This document shows, piece after piece, positions 54,204 through 62,748 of a stretch of DNA of 64,000 nucleotides (the stretch's first letter is position 1; every line of letters begins with the position of its first letter). The stretch is from Candidatus Nitrosotenuis uzonensis (GTDB taxonomy: Archaea > Thermoproteota > Nitrososphaeria > Nitrososphaerales > Nitrosopumilaceae): contig NZ_CBTY010000011.1 in NCBI RefSeq assembly GCF_000723185.1, forward strand, positions 39,403 to 103,402. Direction: 5' to 3'. The position numbers were made by a program, and so were the translations under genes. The notes beneath the pieces were generated by a model. The model was not told the DNA's origin. It saw only the letters and a list, made by a program, of their open reading frames with translations, and searched no databases.

Positions 54204-55351
54204 TTTGTCTCATCTCGTATTATGTGTGATAGCGGTTTTAGATTCACATCAACTCCCGTCGAGTTCTTCAGATAGTATGCACCTTTGATGCTGTTTGTAG
54301 TCACAGAGTCTATCTGGCTTTTGTCTACAAGCGGCGTCAAGCACGTGCAGCAGTCAGAGAGAATCTCGCATCCTGCCCTCTCTATCTCGTTTGTGTATCC
54401 AAGCTTTCTTGCCTGCTCTTGTACAGCTCTTGGACAGAACACCATGCACCTTTTCTTAAACGAGCGTCCCTTGAGCATCACTGAAAGATCCTCCATCTCT
54501 CCAAGGCCCAGCTGTGGGCTGCCCAGTGTCACTATATCACCCCTGTCTGCAGTGTTTAGCTCATCAAAGACATTCTGCATTTCTTTTTTGTCAAAATCTA
54601 TCTTCTCCGAACCAGGAGTATCCTCCAAAAAGAACTTGCCGCATCGTCCTGATGTTCCCATGCCGCCGCACAGGGATTTGCAGCTCCGCCTATCAAGGTT
54701 TTTGACTCCAGATATTGAAACTGAATTGTCTGCAACCTTGCCTGCAAAGTAGCCTAACATTCCCATGGTCATCTCGTTTGGCTCGTCAACTTTCATTCTT
54801 ATTGTAAGGTTGGGCTTGTCATTCTTTCTAAGATCCGAATACGGGCTCTTGCCTGTCAGGGCGCTTGCCAGAGCCGAGAACGCTGATTCTTTGTTGGTCC
54901 TCAGGCCGCTAACAGAGTTTGCATAAATTGCAGCGTTACTTTCCGCAAACGATACCTGTGTTCCGTTCTGAGGAATGTCAAATATCTCGTACGGTATACA
55001 GGAAAACGAAGGAACCACGCCCATCCTTTCATACGATTCCTTGATGCTCTTCTGTTTTTGTATGAACTCGTCTGAAAGGTTATAGTTTGATACCTTTTCA
55101 AAATCAAATCCCATCGGGTTCACCGTGGTCATCACCTTTACTCTGGCGTTCTGCGATAGCTTTGAGAGAAACTCTTGGCCTGCATCGCCGATGGTGTTAT
55201 AGTTTACGCCAGAGAGGTGCGCCCACTTGATCGGCACGAGTCTTTCTGCATTTGTTGCCTCTCCTATTGCCACCAGGATCCTGTATGCAGTCTCCATGGT
55301 CTCCCCATATTCGCCCTTTAGCGCAAGCTCCTCTTCTCGTGTAAGCTCCAC
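54200..55351 (-). CDS. Aconitase X (phosphomevalonate dehydratase) large subunit, DUF521, 383 aa
   Basis: The catalytic subunit of AcnX. It starts 'ELTREEELALKGEYGETM'. Iron-sulfur ligands are likely C299-region cysteines in 'CMVFCPRAV' and the later 'DCCTCLTPLVD', with 'SPQLGLGEM' between. Together with the small subunit it would make trans-anhydromevalonate 5-phosphate, a step that replaces the classical mevalonate kinase branch in many archaea. It is divergent from nth. Confidence 0.92.
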   Translation of the reverse strand: MELTREEELALKGEYGETMETAYRILVAIGEATNAERLVPIKWAHLSGVNYNTIGDAGQEFLSKLSQNARVKVMTTVNPMGFDFEKVSNYNLSDEFIQKQKSIKESYERMGVVPSFSCIPYEIFDIPQNGTQVSFAESNAAIYANSVSGLRTNKESAFSALASALTGKSPYSDLRKNDKPNLTIRMKVDEPNEMTMGMLGYFAGKVADNSVSISGVKNLDRRSCKSLCGGMGTSGRCGKFFLEDTPGSEKIDFDKKEMQNVFDELNTADRGDIVTLGSPQLGLGEMEDLSVMLKGRSFKKRCMVFCPRAVQEQARKLGYTNEIERAGCEILSDCCTCLTPLVDKSQIDSVTTNSIKGAYYLKNSTGVDVNLKPLSHIIRDETK

Positions 55352-55434
55352 GGTATGATCTTGGCCAATGCCGTATAATACTTAATTGGAATTTTCCAAG
55401 TTTAATTATTATTGAATGCCTTGCATGTAGAAAT

Positions 55435-56085
55435 ATGGAAAAGATCCTGCGCGGCATGATGGAGACAATGAACTCAGTCAGGCCGCCCCGCATGACTGCG
55501 TTGCGCCAGCTGCATGATGTTGAGAACGGCCGACCCTTTGCAATCCTTATTGGAACCATACTGTCCGCAAGGACAAAGGATGAGAACACCACAAAGGTTG
55601 TCAGGGATCTGTTTTTGCACTACAAGACAGTCGACGAGCTTGCATCTGCCAAGATAAGAGATGTTGAAAAGATAATCAGGTCAATCGGGTTCTACCATGT
55701 AAAGGCAAAAAGGATAATCGATGTTGCAAAGATAATCAAGTCCCAGTACAACGGCAAGGTACCTGAAGATATGGACGAGCTCATCACGCTGCCCGGAGTT
55801 GGAAGAAAGACTGCAAACTGCGTCCTAGTTTACGCGTTTGAAAAGCCTGCCATACCAGTAGACATCCACGTGCACCGCATCTCAAACAGGCTAGGCCTTG
55901 TCAGCACAAAGACGCCAGAAGAGACCGAGCTTGCCCTGATGGAAAAAATACCAAAAAAATACTGGCTTGAGATTAACGATACATTTGTCATGTACGGCCA
56001 GAACATCTGCAAGCCTGTATCGCCGATGTGTGATGTGTGCAAGATAAAAAAGCTCTGCAAATATTATTCTACGAGCGCTTCTTGA
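55435..56085 (+). CDS. nth: Endonuclease III (DNA glycosylase/AP lyase), 216 aa
   Basis: Removes oxidised pyrimidines. It has the helix-hairpin-helix 'LPGVGRKTAN' with catalytic K125, the aspartate D143 in 'PVDIHVHR', and four iron-sulfur cysteines C192, C199, C202 and C208 in the exact C-x6-C-x2-C-x5-C spacing. It is full length. The 3' end overlaps the convergent secreted-protein gene by 17 nt. Confidence 0.95.
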   Translation: MEKILRGMMETMNSVRPPRMTALRQLHDVENGRPFAILIGTILSARTKDENTTKVVRDLFLHYKTVDELASAKIRDVEKIIRSIGFYHVKAKRIIDVAKIIKSQYNGKVPEDMDELITLPGVGRKTANCVLVYAFEKPAIPVDIHVHRISNRLGLVSTKTPEETELALMEKIPKKYWLEINDTFVMYGQNICKPVSPMCDVCKIKKLCKYYSTSAS

Positions 56086-56737
56086 TCAGCAATAATATGC
56101 CGATGAGGGCCCCGACGGCCCCGCTCACAATGAACGGATAGTAGTGGAACGGGTTCTTTGATACGTCGCCTGACATTATGTCTATTGTGAACGTGCCAGA
56201 GTTTATTGCAGGCGGATCTGACCTTTCGTCCATCCCATATACTGCATATCCGCCGACTGCAAACTCGTTCAAGTCCACGTTGCTGACAACTATCCTCTTT
56301 CCGTTGCTGATGGTAATCCCAGGCGAATCACCATGGGCCGCAATTATCTTAGAGTCAGGAGACCATCCATTGACGTCAACTTTGGTAGCAGGTATGTACC
56401 CTATGTCAGGAAGGTTGAAGGCTGCCCAGAACCTGCGCTCAGGCGGGCTTCCCATGCCTATGTCGATGTATTTTTCATGATCGTTTGCATCATAGAGCCT
56501 TAGCACTGCATTTCCTTTTGGGTTTGCGTAAAGCAGGTTGTTCTGTATGGTCACCTGCCAGTTGCCATGGTGCGACTTTTCAAAGCTCTTGAACTCTGCG
56601 TCGGCCCTCACCCTGTTAAAGTCCTGCGCCGGAATCTGTATTTCCTGTAGCGTCAAGGTAGGGTTGGCAAACTCTTGCGCATATACTGGCGCCACAGACA
56701 ATGCAAAGAACAAGGCAGCGACGATCAGAATATTCAT
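56069..56737 (-). CDS. Secreted or anchored protein of unknown function, 222 aa
   Basis: A signal peptide (MNILIVAALFFALSVAPVYA) precedes a ~165-residue beta-rich domain without cysteines. A C-terminal membrane helix ('FIVSGAVGALIGILLLI') ends in KKRS, giving a type I surface protein. Terms such as 'NGWSPDSKIIAAHGDSPGI' recall dehydrogenase- or cupredoxin-associated accessory domains, but no family is firm. It starts 3 nt after the sat stop on the same strand and may share its transcript. Confidence 0.6.
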   Translation of the reverse strand: MNILIVAALFFALSVAPVYAQEFANPTLTLQEIQIPAQDFNRVRADAEFKSFEKSHHGNWQVTIQNNLLYANPKGNAVLRLYDANDHEKYIDIGMGSPPERRFWAAFNLPDIGYIPATKVDVNGWSPDSKIIAAHGDSPGITISNGKRIVVSNVDLNEFAVGGYAVYGMDERSDPPAINSGTFTIDIMSGDVSKNPFHYYPFIVSGAVGALIGILLLIKKRS

Positions 56738-56740
56738 TTT

Positions 56741-57883
56741 TTAATCCACAAACGGTTTTTTGTGGCCCATTATTACCTTTGAGACCTCAGGTCGCAGGAT
56801 GAACTCTGATGGGGCCTGGCCTTCCTCTATCATCGAGCGCAGCTTGGTTCCGCTTATCTGCTCGTGGAATTCCGGACTGTGCGGACATGCGCGCTCGTTT
56901 GTAAATGTGAGACATTTTTTGCAATAGTAAAACGCCGGAAAGAATATCGGCTTTATCTCAAGGTCGGTAAAGTCAGAGAATATCTCCTGCGCGGCAAACG
57001 GGGAATAGTACTTGCCCACACCTGCATGATCCCTTCCTATTATGATGTGCGTGCACCCGTAGTTCTGCCTCATGATTGCATGGTGTATTGCCTCTTTGGG
57101 CCCTGCATACCTCATCTCTGTGTGCAGTGTGGCAAGGACGCATCTGTTCTTTGGATAATAGTGCTCTATCATTGCAAGGTACGATTCCAGTATGACATCG
57201 TCTGCAAAGTCGCCTGACTTTTTCTTTCCAATCAGTGGGTTTACAAACACGCCATCGTGTGTGGTAAGCGATGTCTTTTGCAACATTTCGTGCGCCACGT
57301 GAGGAGGATTCCTTGTCTGGAATGCCACTATGGTTTTCCATCCGGCATCAGAGAATGCCTTTCTTGTCTGCTCGGGGTTCATCCTGTACTTTCTTATCGG
57401 GTCATCCTTGGGCCTTGTAATGTAATCTATCTTGCCGCCAACCAGATAATCGCTCATCGAAAACGTCTTTGCAACCCCGGGGTGGTTCTGGTCCGTCGTC
57501 CCATACACTGCCTGCGCCGTTGCCTGCTTGTCAAATGTGTACACTTGCTCCACGTGGAGCAAGGCAAACTGGCCTCCCTGCTTTGTCTTTAATGCGACAT
57601 CGCCTGCCTGCCTCATCTTCTCTGCTGTCTCCTTGTCAACGTCAAGCACTATTGGAACGGTCCACGGAAGATCGTTTCCAAGCCTTCCCCTTCTTATGAC
57701 GCTCTCATAGTCGTCCTGGAGCAAAAACCCCTCCAGCGGGCTGAATATCCCGTCTGCAATATTTTCAACATCGTTTGCAAGATCATCGGAGACCGTAATC
57801 GAGTACGCCCCGCTTGCATCCTTGTTTGAGATTCTGCTAATCAGCCTGCCGCCATGAGGCCTGATAGCGCCCTGTGAGCTCAT
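56741..57883 (-). CDS. sat: Sulfate adenylyltransferase, about 380 aa
   Basis: Activates sulfate to adenylyl sulfate. Signature motifs are '[12 protein letters not shown]' and '[10 protein letters not shown]'. A cysteine/His cluster near the C-terminus ('[15 protein letters not shown]') binds zinc in this family. The open frame begins at 57943, but ATG 57883 overlaps the cysH stop in the classic ATGA fashion and gives a normal N-terminus, so it is chosen. It is co-translated with cysH as the assimilatory sulfate pathway; a sulfite reductase is not in the window. Confidence 0.95.
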   Translation of the reverse strand: MSSQGAIRPHGGRLISRISNKDASGAYSITVSDDLANDVENIADGIFSPLEGFLLQDDYESVIRRGRLGNDLPWTVPIVLDVDKETAEKMRQAGDVALKTKQGGQFALLHVEQVYTFDKQATAQAVYGTTDQNHPGVAKTFSMSDYLVGGKIDYITRPKDDPIRKYRMNPEQTRKAFSDAGWKTIVAFQTRNPPHVAHEMLQKTSLTTHDGVFVNPLIGKKKSGDFADDVILESYLAMIEHYYPKNRCVLATLHTEMRYAGPKEAIHHAIMRQNYGCTHIIIGRDHAGVGKYYSPFAAQEIFSDFTDLEIKPIFFPAFYYCKKCLTFTNERACPHSPEFHEQISGTKLRSMIEEGQAPSEFILRPEVSKVIMGHKKPFVD

Positions 57884-58602
57884 CTTGCCGTGTGGTCCAT
57901 GTGAAGACCACATTCCTTGTGTTGATCGGATTCCCACCACCATCGCCCGGCCCTCAGATCCTCACCAGGCTTTATTGGGCGCGTGCACGGCTCGCAGCCG
58001 ATGCTTGTGTATCCTTTGTCCAGCAGCTTGTTGTACGGGATGTTCTTTGATTTGATGTAATCAAGTACCTGCTCCCATGTCCACTCTATAATCGGGTTTA
58101 CTTTGATAATTCCTCCGTGCATTCTGTCTATTTCGACCATCGATGCCTTGGACCTATTTTCGTTTTGGTCTCGCCTCAGGCCGGTAATCCATGCATCAAG
58201 TGTTCCAAGAATCTTGTTTAGTGGGTGCACCTTACGTATCTCGCAGCACAGCTTTCTGTTCTCCACGCTCTCATAGAACAGGTTTATGCCCTTGGTTCTT
58301 ACCATCTGCTCGACCTGTTGAGTATTAGGGAACATCACCTCGAATTTTATTCCGTATCTTTTGCTCAGGCTGTCCATCACATCGTATGTCTCCTGATTGA
58401 GCCTGCCCGTGTCCAGTGTGAAAAATCTTGCCTTGGGGTTGATCTTAATTATCATGTCGGTAACAACAGAGTCCTCTGCTCCAAAGCTTGACGCCTTGGC
58501 TATCTTTTCGCCAAAAGTATCATACGCCCACTTTAAGGCGTCCTCGGGTGTCTTTAGCTTGGAATTTATCTGATCTACCTGCTCTTGCGTAAATCTTGGC
58601 AC
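57880..58602 (-). CDS. cysH: Adenylyl-sulfate reductase (thioredoxin-type) CysH, 240 aa
   Basis: Reduces APS to sulfite. The PP-loop-like '[11 protein letters not shown]' binds the nucleotide. The 4Fe-4S ligands C119-C120 and C203/C206 are present, which marks the APS-specific rather than the PAPS type. The catalytic C231 is in 'KECGLH'. It is translationally coupled to sat and divergent from the ThiI-like gene. Confidence 0.94.
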   Translation of the reverse strand: MPRFTQEQVDQINSKLKTPEDALKWAYDTFGEKIAKASSFGAEDSVVTDMIIKINPKARFFTLDTGRLNQETYDVMDSLSKRYGIKFEVMFPNTQQVEQMVRTKGINLFYESVENRKLCCEIRKVHPLNKILGTLDAWITGLRRDQNENRSKASMVEIDRMHGGIIKVNPIIEWTWEQVLDYIKSKNIPYNKLLDKGYTSIGCEPCTRPIKPGEDLRAGRWWWESDQHKECGLHMDHTAR

Positions 58603-58692
58603 GATCGTCTTGGTCGTAATTTGTCATATAATCATTTGTAGCCCTTGGGCATAATCGCTGAAATTTTAAACAGCTGCAGTCAAGGAGAACAG

Positions 58693-59808
58693 ATGAGTGA
58701 GAACGCGTTCGTGGTTGTTTTTCCCTCAGTTTTTGCAAAAAGCAAACAAAGCAATCTTATGTCAAGCGTAAGGAAAGTTCTGCGCATTCAGGGCCAGCGC
58801 TTTGGCAGAATATCAAGGGATGAGGAGCTTGTGATCATAGAGGCAAACGATCCAGTATTTGCCTCCTCTGCTGTCAACTTGCTTTTTGGAATCTCGCGCG
58901 TGTGCATAGCAAGGAGGGTGGAGAACAAGTATGATACCGTGGTCTCCTCCATCGCAAAGATAGGAGCAAGCCTGCTGCTACAGGGTGAGCAGTTCCACGT
59001 CAAGGTGGAAGGCCGCGCACCAGGATACATTCCAAAGGATGTGGAGATAGCTGCAACTTCTGCGCTCATAGAAAGCTCGCACAAATCAGGCTGCAGGCCC
59101 GGCACCGAGGAAAAGCACGACAAGCAGATCTACTGTTATCTTACAAAAAAGAATGCTTACATTGCGATTTTTTCCGACGGGGGCCACGGTGGAGTGCCGT
59201 ACAACTGGCAGGATCAAAAAATAGTATGCTGCATATACGATGAGCTCTCTGCAGTCTCGTGCCTTGAGGCAATCAAGCAGGGATTTGATGTCAGGATAAT
59301 TGTTTGTTACAACGACTCTAATCTACTAGATATTGTTAGGATGCTAAACAGGATACTCCCACGAACAGTATCATCTCAAGTGGATATCGAGTTCTTTACT
59401 ATTCCAAAAGGTCAGGGGGCAAAATCAGTCCTGCATAGGGCCAAGATTGCAACTTGGGTTTTGTGTAGTGTTGCAATGGAGCAGAAAATATCCAGGGTTG
59501 GATTGGCACTGTCCCCTCTGGTATACCCTGTATGGTTCATAGACGAGAATGCAGATATCATAATAAAATCAAAGCTGACACCGTGGCCGGTTCTTGCAGG
59601 ACTTGATGAGCAGATAATCAGAACCGCAAAGGAAATAGGCTTGGGCAAGTACCTGCACAAAATAGAAAAGCTCGGAGCATACAACTTTTCCAAGGAAAAA
59701 TTTGACGTATCCAGAATCGTAAAGGAATCACTTGGAACTAGGCAAAAGATTACCGTGAATGTGGGGCCCAACAATGTACATGAAATACTGGACCTGCTCA
59801 AGCATTGA
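58693..59808 (+). CDS. THUMP/ThiI-like protein with decayed PP-loop, about 371 aa
   Basis: The N-terminal ferredoxin-like and THUMP region ('FGRISRDEELVII', 'GISRVCIARRVENKYD', 'VKVEGRAPGYIPKD') follows ThiI, the tRNA 4-thiouridine synthase. In the third domain the ATP loop SGGFDS of ThiI is replaced by 'IYDELSAVS', and the later 'GEALGQVSSQT' region by 'LALSPLVYPVWF', so ATP-pyrophosphatase activity is not expected. No rhodanese domain is present. The start is ATG 58693 with Shine-Dalgarno AAGGAG at 58682-58687; the frame upstream lacks similarity. A tRNA-binding, non-catalytic role is inferred. Confidence 0.75.
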   Translation: MSENAFVVVFPSVFAKSKQSNLMSSVRKVLRIQGQRFGRISRDEELVIIEANDPVFASSAVNLLFGISRVCIARRVENKYDTVVSSIAKIGASLLLQGEQFHVKVEGRAPGYIPKDVEIAATSALIESSHKSGCRPGTEEKHDKQIYCYLTKKNAYIAIFSDGGHGGVPYNWQDQKIVCCIYDELSAVSCLEAIKQGFDVRIIVCYNDSNLLDIVRMLNRILPRTVSSQVDIEFFTIPKGQGAKSVLHRAKIATWVLCSVAMEQKISRVGLALSPLVYPVWFIDENADIIIKSKLTPWPVLAGLDEQIIRTAKEIGLGKYLHKIEKLGAYNFSKEKFDVSRIVKESLGTRQKITVNVGPNNVHEILDLLKH

Positions 59809-59840
59809 GAATTTATGCGAGCACATTTTGATGTGAATTT

Positions 59841-61073
59841 GTGAAAAAGATAGGCCAGTTCATCTATTCGTGGGGAAATGGGCACTATTCCAGAATGATG
59901 AGATTTGATGAGGAGCTTGCAGAGCTTCTCACGGACGCTGAAATTCACTATTCCAGCAAGGACGAGATTTACCAAAAGCTGTTAAAGCGGTTTCCCCAGA
60001 AAAGGCAGCATATACACCAAATGCTCATGCCTACGCCTATTGATGGCAGATACGGTCCGAGTGTTTTTCTTTCCATGCTGAACTTTCTTTTGCCTGTGAG
60101 AGGCAATCCCCCGCTTGTCTCCCAGGTAAGCAATTACCTCAAAAAAGAAGCTGCGCTTTTTGACTCGGTAGGATTTGATCTTGTAGTAAACGATGGCGAT
60201 ATGGGTCCTAACATACTTGCGCGCAATCGCGGTGTAAAATCCATCTTTATCACAAACCAGTTCAGGCCTCGCCTCTGGAAGTCGCATTTTTTCTTCTATC
60301 CGGGAATGCTCTTTATCTCAAAGCAGATTGCAAAGGCAACAAAGATAGTGGTGGCAGACTCGCCTCCGCCATACACCATATGCGAGTACAACCTCAACTT
60401 TCCAAAATCTGTCAGTGAAAAGGTGGTATATGCAGGCCACTTTGCAAAAAACGCAAGACACGTTCCCTTGCCAGAGTCTGACTTTGAGAGGCTGATAAGG
60501 GGCGTAGAGTTTGGCTACTGGATGAGAACTGGCAACAAGTCTACAAACGAGGTGACCGGCAAAAAGTACGAGCGCGTGTTTGCCTCAGATCAAATGAAAA
60601 ATGAAAGGCGAGTTATCTCGCATGCAACTGCCGACCCGTCAATTGATAGGGTGATTGGAAGGGACGGCAGAGTATATTCTATTTCCGAGGCGCTTGACAA
60701 AAAGGTCGACTGGCTCCAAATTGACGTCGGGTTTCTCACAGAGCAGCAAAAGGAGGCAACACTTGAAGGCTGCCAGTATGCGGTGGTAAACGGCTCGCAC
60801 ACAGTGATGGGCGAGATAATAGGCCTGAAAGGAAAGCCGATCATCGGAATTCCAGTATATGATGAGCAGGGAAATCAGATACAGTGGGCCCAAGAGCGCA
60901 GACTGGGCATAGGCGCAAAAAACACAAAGCAGGTCATTTCGGCCATAATGCACCTAAAGGACAGACGTGAGGATTTTGAGCAGGCAATTGCAGATTTCAG
61001 AAAGGGCTTTGTAGCAGAAGGGGCAAAGAACGCAGCAAAGATCGCAGTGGAAATGCTAGAGGACAAAAGATAA
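59841..61073 (+). CDS. Glycosyltransferase, GT28/MurG-like (MJ1255-type), 410 aa
   Basis: A GT-B-fold sugar transferase. It opens with 'YSWGNGHYSRMMRF', the donor-side Gly-rich loop of this archaeal group, and ends with a C-terminal domain having 'CQYAVVNGSHTVMGEIIGLKGKPIIGIPV', where the sugar-nucleotide donor binds in MurG/GT28. About 100 residues between the two halves include a charged insertion ('ATADPSIDRVIGRDGRVYSI'). The donor and acceptor are unknown; protein or lipid glycosylation for the envelope is plausible beside aglB (inference). The start is GTG. Confidence 0.75.
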   Translation: MKKIGQFIYSWGNGHYSRMMRFDEELAELLTDAEIHYSSKDEIYQKLLKRFPQKRQHIHQMLMPTPIDGRYGPSVFLSMLNFLLPVRGNPPLVSQVSNYLKKEAALFDSVGFDLVVNDGDMGPNILARNRGVKSIFITNQFRPRLWKSHFFFYPGMLFISKQIAKATKIVVADSPPPYTICEYNLNFPKSVSEKVVYAGHFAKNARHVPLPESDFERLIRGVEFGYWMRTGNKSTNEVTGKKYERVFASDQMKNERRVISHATADPSIDRVIGRDGRVYSISEALDKKVDWLQIDVGFLTEQQKEATLEGCQYAVVNGSHTVMGEIIGLKGKPIIGIPVYDEQGNQIQWAQERRLGIGAKNTKQVISAIMHLKDRREDFEQAIADFRKGFVAEGAKNAAKIAVEMLEDKR

Positions 61074-61080
61074 TAGGTTT

Positions 61081-61165
61081 TTTCGGTCAACACAGAGAAT
61101 CTGGTGCGCGGTATTTCGATGGGCGAACGGACCGAAAGGGATGACGAGATAAGCCGCGCACCAGA
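61081..61165 (+). ncRNA. Candidate structured RNA: H-type pseudoknot
   Basis: TCTGGTGCGCGG (61100-61111) pairs perfectly with CCGCGCACCAGA (61154-61165), 12 bp. It is extended by a further 7-bp stem (61112-61118 with 61145-61151, one G-U) after a 2-nt AG bulge. The 26-nt loop contains GACCGAAA (61130-61137), fully complementary to TTTCGGTC (61081-61088) just outside the hairpin, so a pseudoknot can form. It lies between the glycosyltransferase stop (61073) and the next promoter (about 61194). No known RNA class was recognised. The strand is assumed from the neighbours. Confidence 0.5.
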
Positions 61166-61192
61166 GGAATCGATCATAGTCCCATTGGGAAC

Positions 61193-61201
61193 GCTTTTAT
61201 G
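61193..61201 (+). promoter_or_regulatory. TATA-like box of the zinc-protein pair
   Basis: GCTTTTATG ends about 23 nt before the TTG start at 61224, the usual archaeal spacing. It separates the structured RNA upstream from the two small genes downstream. Confidence 0.45.
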
Positions 61202-61223
61202 GAAAAATCTTTGACGCAAACCA

Positions 61224-61508
61224 TTGGTAAATTGCCCAGAATGTGTTGCAAAAGAGCGTAAGGCAGCCTATGAACGCCACATAGCAAGCGGAAGTCAAGA
61301 GAGCGTCCAGAAGGTCCTAGAAGAAATAGAGATCCCAATGAAATTTGATCCTGTAACAAAGCACTTTATCTGCAAACGGTGCGGCCTTTATGCCACAAGG
61401 GAGCAGGTAAACGACATAAGAGACAAGATAAACCGCAGGGACCAGACAAGGGAGGATAAGCATTATGACTATCTTGACTGGTGGCAAAAAAGCAAAAAAG
61501 ACAAGTAG
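61224..61508 (+). CDS. Small zinc-finger protein of unknown function, 94 aa
   Basis: It starts MVNCPECVAKERK; the first CxxC (C4/C7) and a second 'ICKRCGLYAT' (about residues 49-52) form a split zinc ribbon around a helical, basic insert. The C-terminus is strongly charged (DKINRRDQTREDK) and ends 'WWQKSKKDK'. This looks like a DNA- or RNA-associated small protein. The next gene starts 13 nt later, so the two probably form an operon. No family recognised. Confidence 0.75.
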   Translation: MVNCPECVAKERKAAYERHIASGSQESVQKVLEEIEIPMKFDPVTKHFICKRCGLYATREQVNDIRDKINRRDQTREDKHYDYLDWWQKSKKDK

Positions 61509-61521
61509 GCAGTGACGCTTT

Positions 61522-61917
61522 ATGGTAAAAAAGAAGGATGACATTCCAGACTGGGTATTAGACGAGATAAAAAATGCCAAGTTCGAAAAACCCGAATCTC
61601 TCACAAGGACCGGCTACATCCTCGAAGTCTATGATTCTGATAAAAAAATAGATGCACAGCTGTACGAGCAGGTCGAGGACGGCCGCCACATAATCACCAT
61701 GGATTTGCCAAAAAACATCAAGCCGGAGGAATGCCAGAGGGGCATAGTTTACGAGTTTACATTTAACCAGCTAAAGGCGCCACTCTCAAAAAAAACAGTC
61801 GAGTTTCTCAAAAAGGAAAAGGAAATTGAAATCTCTGCCATATACCAGTTCGACCTGCAAAAGATGGAAGCACTCGATGTTGCCTCAGATGATGCCGGGG
61901 CAGACAGTGAGGAATAG
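61522..61917 (+). CDS. Conserved-looking protein of unknown function, 131 aa
   Basis: A soluble, acidic protein starting MVKKKDDIPDWVLDEIKNAKF. It is predicted to be mixed alpha/beta with a central 'HIITMDLPKNIKPEECQRG' and an OB-like beta pattern ('YEFTFNQL', 'ISAIYQFDL'). It ends in an acidic tail (DDAGADSEE). It has no signal or membrane span. The close spacing after the 94-aa zinc protein suggests joint function. It abuts the convergent SDR stop with no gap. No family recognised. Confidence 0.7.
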   Translation: MVKKKDDIPDWVLDEIKNAKFEKPESLTRTGYILEVYDSDKKIDAQLYEQVEDGRHIITMDLPKNIKPEECQRGIVYEFTFNQLKAPLSKKTVEFLKKEKEIEISAIYQFDLQKMEALDVASDDAGADSEE

Positions 61918-62742
61918 CTATTCTCTCATCTGCCTTTTGAATGCGCTTCCAACTAGAGGGTTTATCAGATATGGAAACGTGTGTTTTGCCCAGACAGCGC
62001 CGCGCACTATACCTGGAACTATGATTTCAAACCGTGACGAGTTGGCAGCTGCCACCACCGCCTTTGCAACAGTATTTGCGGAAAGTGCAGTTGAGGATTT
62101 TGGCATCGACTTGAATGACGGGTTGTCAAAGAACTCTGTCTTTACCATTATTGGGCTGACGACCGTTATTCTAACGCCAGTACCCTTTAGCTCGTGCCAG
62201 AGCCCTTCTGAGAAGCCCAGCATTGCGAACTTGGATGCGCAATAAGATGCGATTCCGGGCAGACCAAAGCTTGCTGCAACAGAGGCCACGTTCACTATGT
62301 GTCCCGATTTTAGCTCAAGCATCTTTGGCAGGAAATTTTTGGTGCAATAGACCATGCCAAGATAGTTTGTTGCCATCTGGGATTCAATTTCTTCTATTGT
62401 GAGCTTGGATACAGAGCCCCATATTGCAAAGCCTGCATTGTTCACAAGTATGTCAACTCTGCCGAATTCGTCAAGTGTGCGCGTACGCATTTTTTCTACC
62501 TGCTCTTTTTGCGAGATATCGCACTGGTAGACAAGTATTTTTGTGTTGTATTTTTTGAGCTGGCTTGCAAGCTCTTCCAGCTTTTCCTTCCTTCTTGCTA
62601 CAAGAATAACATTGGCGCCTCTTTTTGCAAATTCGATGCACGATGATTTTCCGATACCGCTTGAGGCTCCGGTGACAAGCACTATCTTATTTTGAAATGA
62701 CACAGTGCTCAAAGTATCACCCAAAGATAAGTTGGTTTCCAT
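61918..62742 (-). CDS. Short-chain dehydrogenase/reductase, 274 aa
   Basis: A classical SDR: cofactor loop 'TGASSGIGKS', 'NNAGFAIWG', catalytic Ser in 'VASVAASFG', and the YxxxK pair in 'YCASKFAML'. 'VARRKEKLEE' after the second strand suggests NADP preference. The C-terminal region is hydrophobic ('VWAKHTFPYLINPLVG'), hinting at membrane association as in 3-ketodihydrosphingosine-type or fatty-acyl reductases. The substrate is not predictable. It lies 6 nt downstream of the WWSEG-repeat protein stop on the same strand. Confidence 0.9.
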   Translation of the reverse strand: METNLSLGDTLSTVSFQNKIVLVTGASSGIGKSSCIEFAKRGANVILVARRKEKLEELASQLKKYNTKILVYQCDISQKEQVEKMRTRTLDEFGRVDILVNNAGFAIWGSVSKLTIEEIESQMATNYLGMVYCTKNFLPKMLELKSGHIVNVASVAASFGLPGIASYCASKFAMLGFSEGLWHELKGTGVRITVVSPIMVKTEFFDNPSFKSMPKSSTALSANTVAKAVVAAANSSRFEIIVPGIVRGAVWAKHTFPYLINPLVGSAFKRQMRE

Positions 62743-62748
62743 ATTTTC

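Noticed and set aside
58645-58692. 16-residue N-terminal extension of the ThiI-like protein
   Set aside because: ATG 58693 has a well-placed Shine-Dalgarno sequence and the extension resembles nothing.
61104-61214. 36-codon GTG frame beginning MRGISMGERT
   Set aside because: It coincides with the perfect stem and the pseudoknot segment and runs through the next gene's TATA box; its composition is what the paired DNA dictates. RNA structure explains the sequence better, though a short peptide is not fully excluded.
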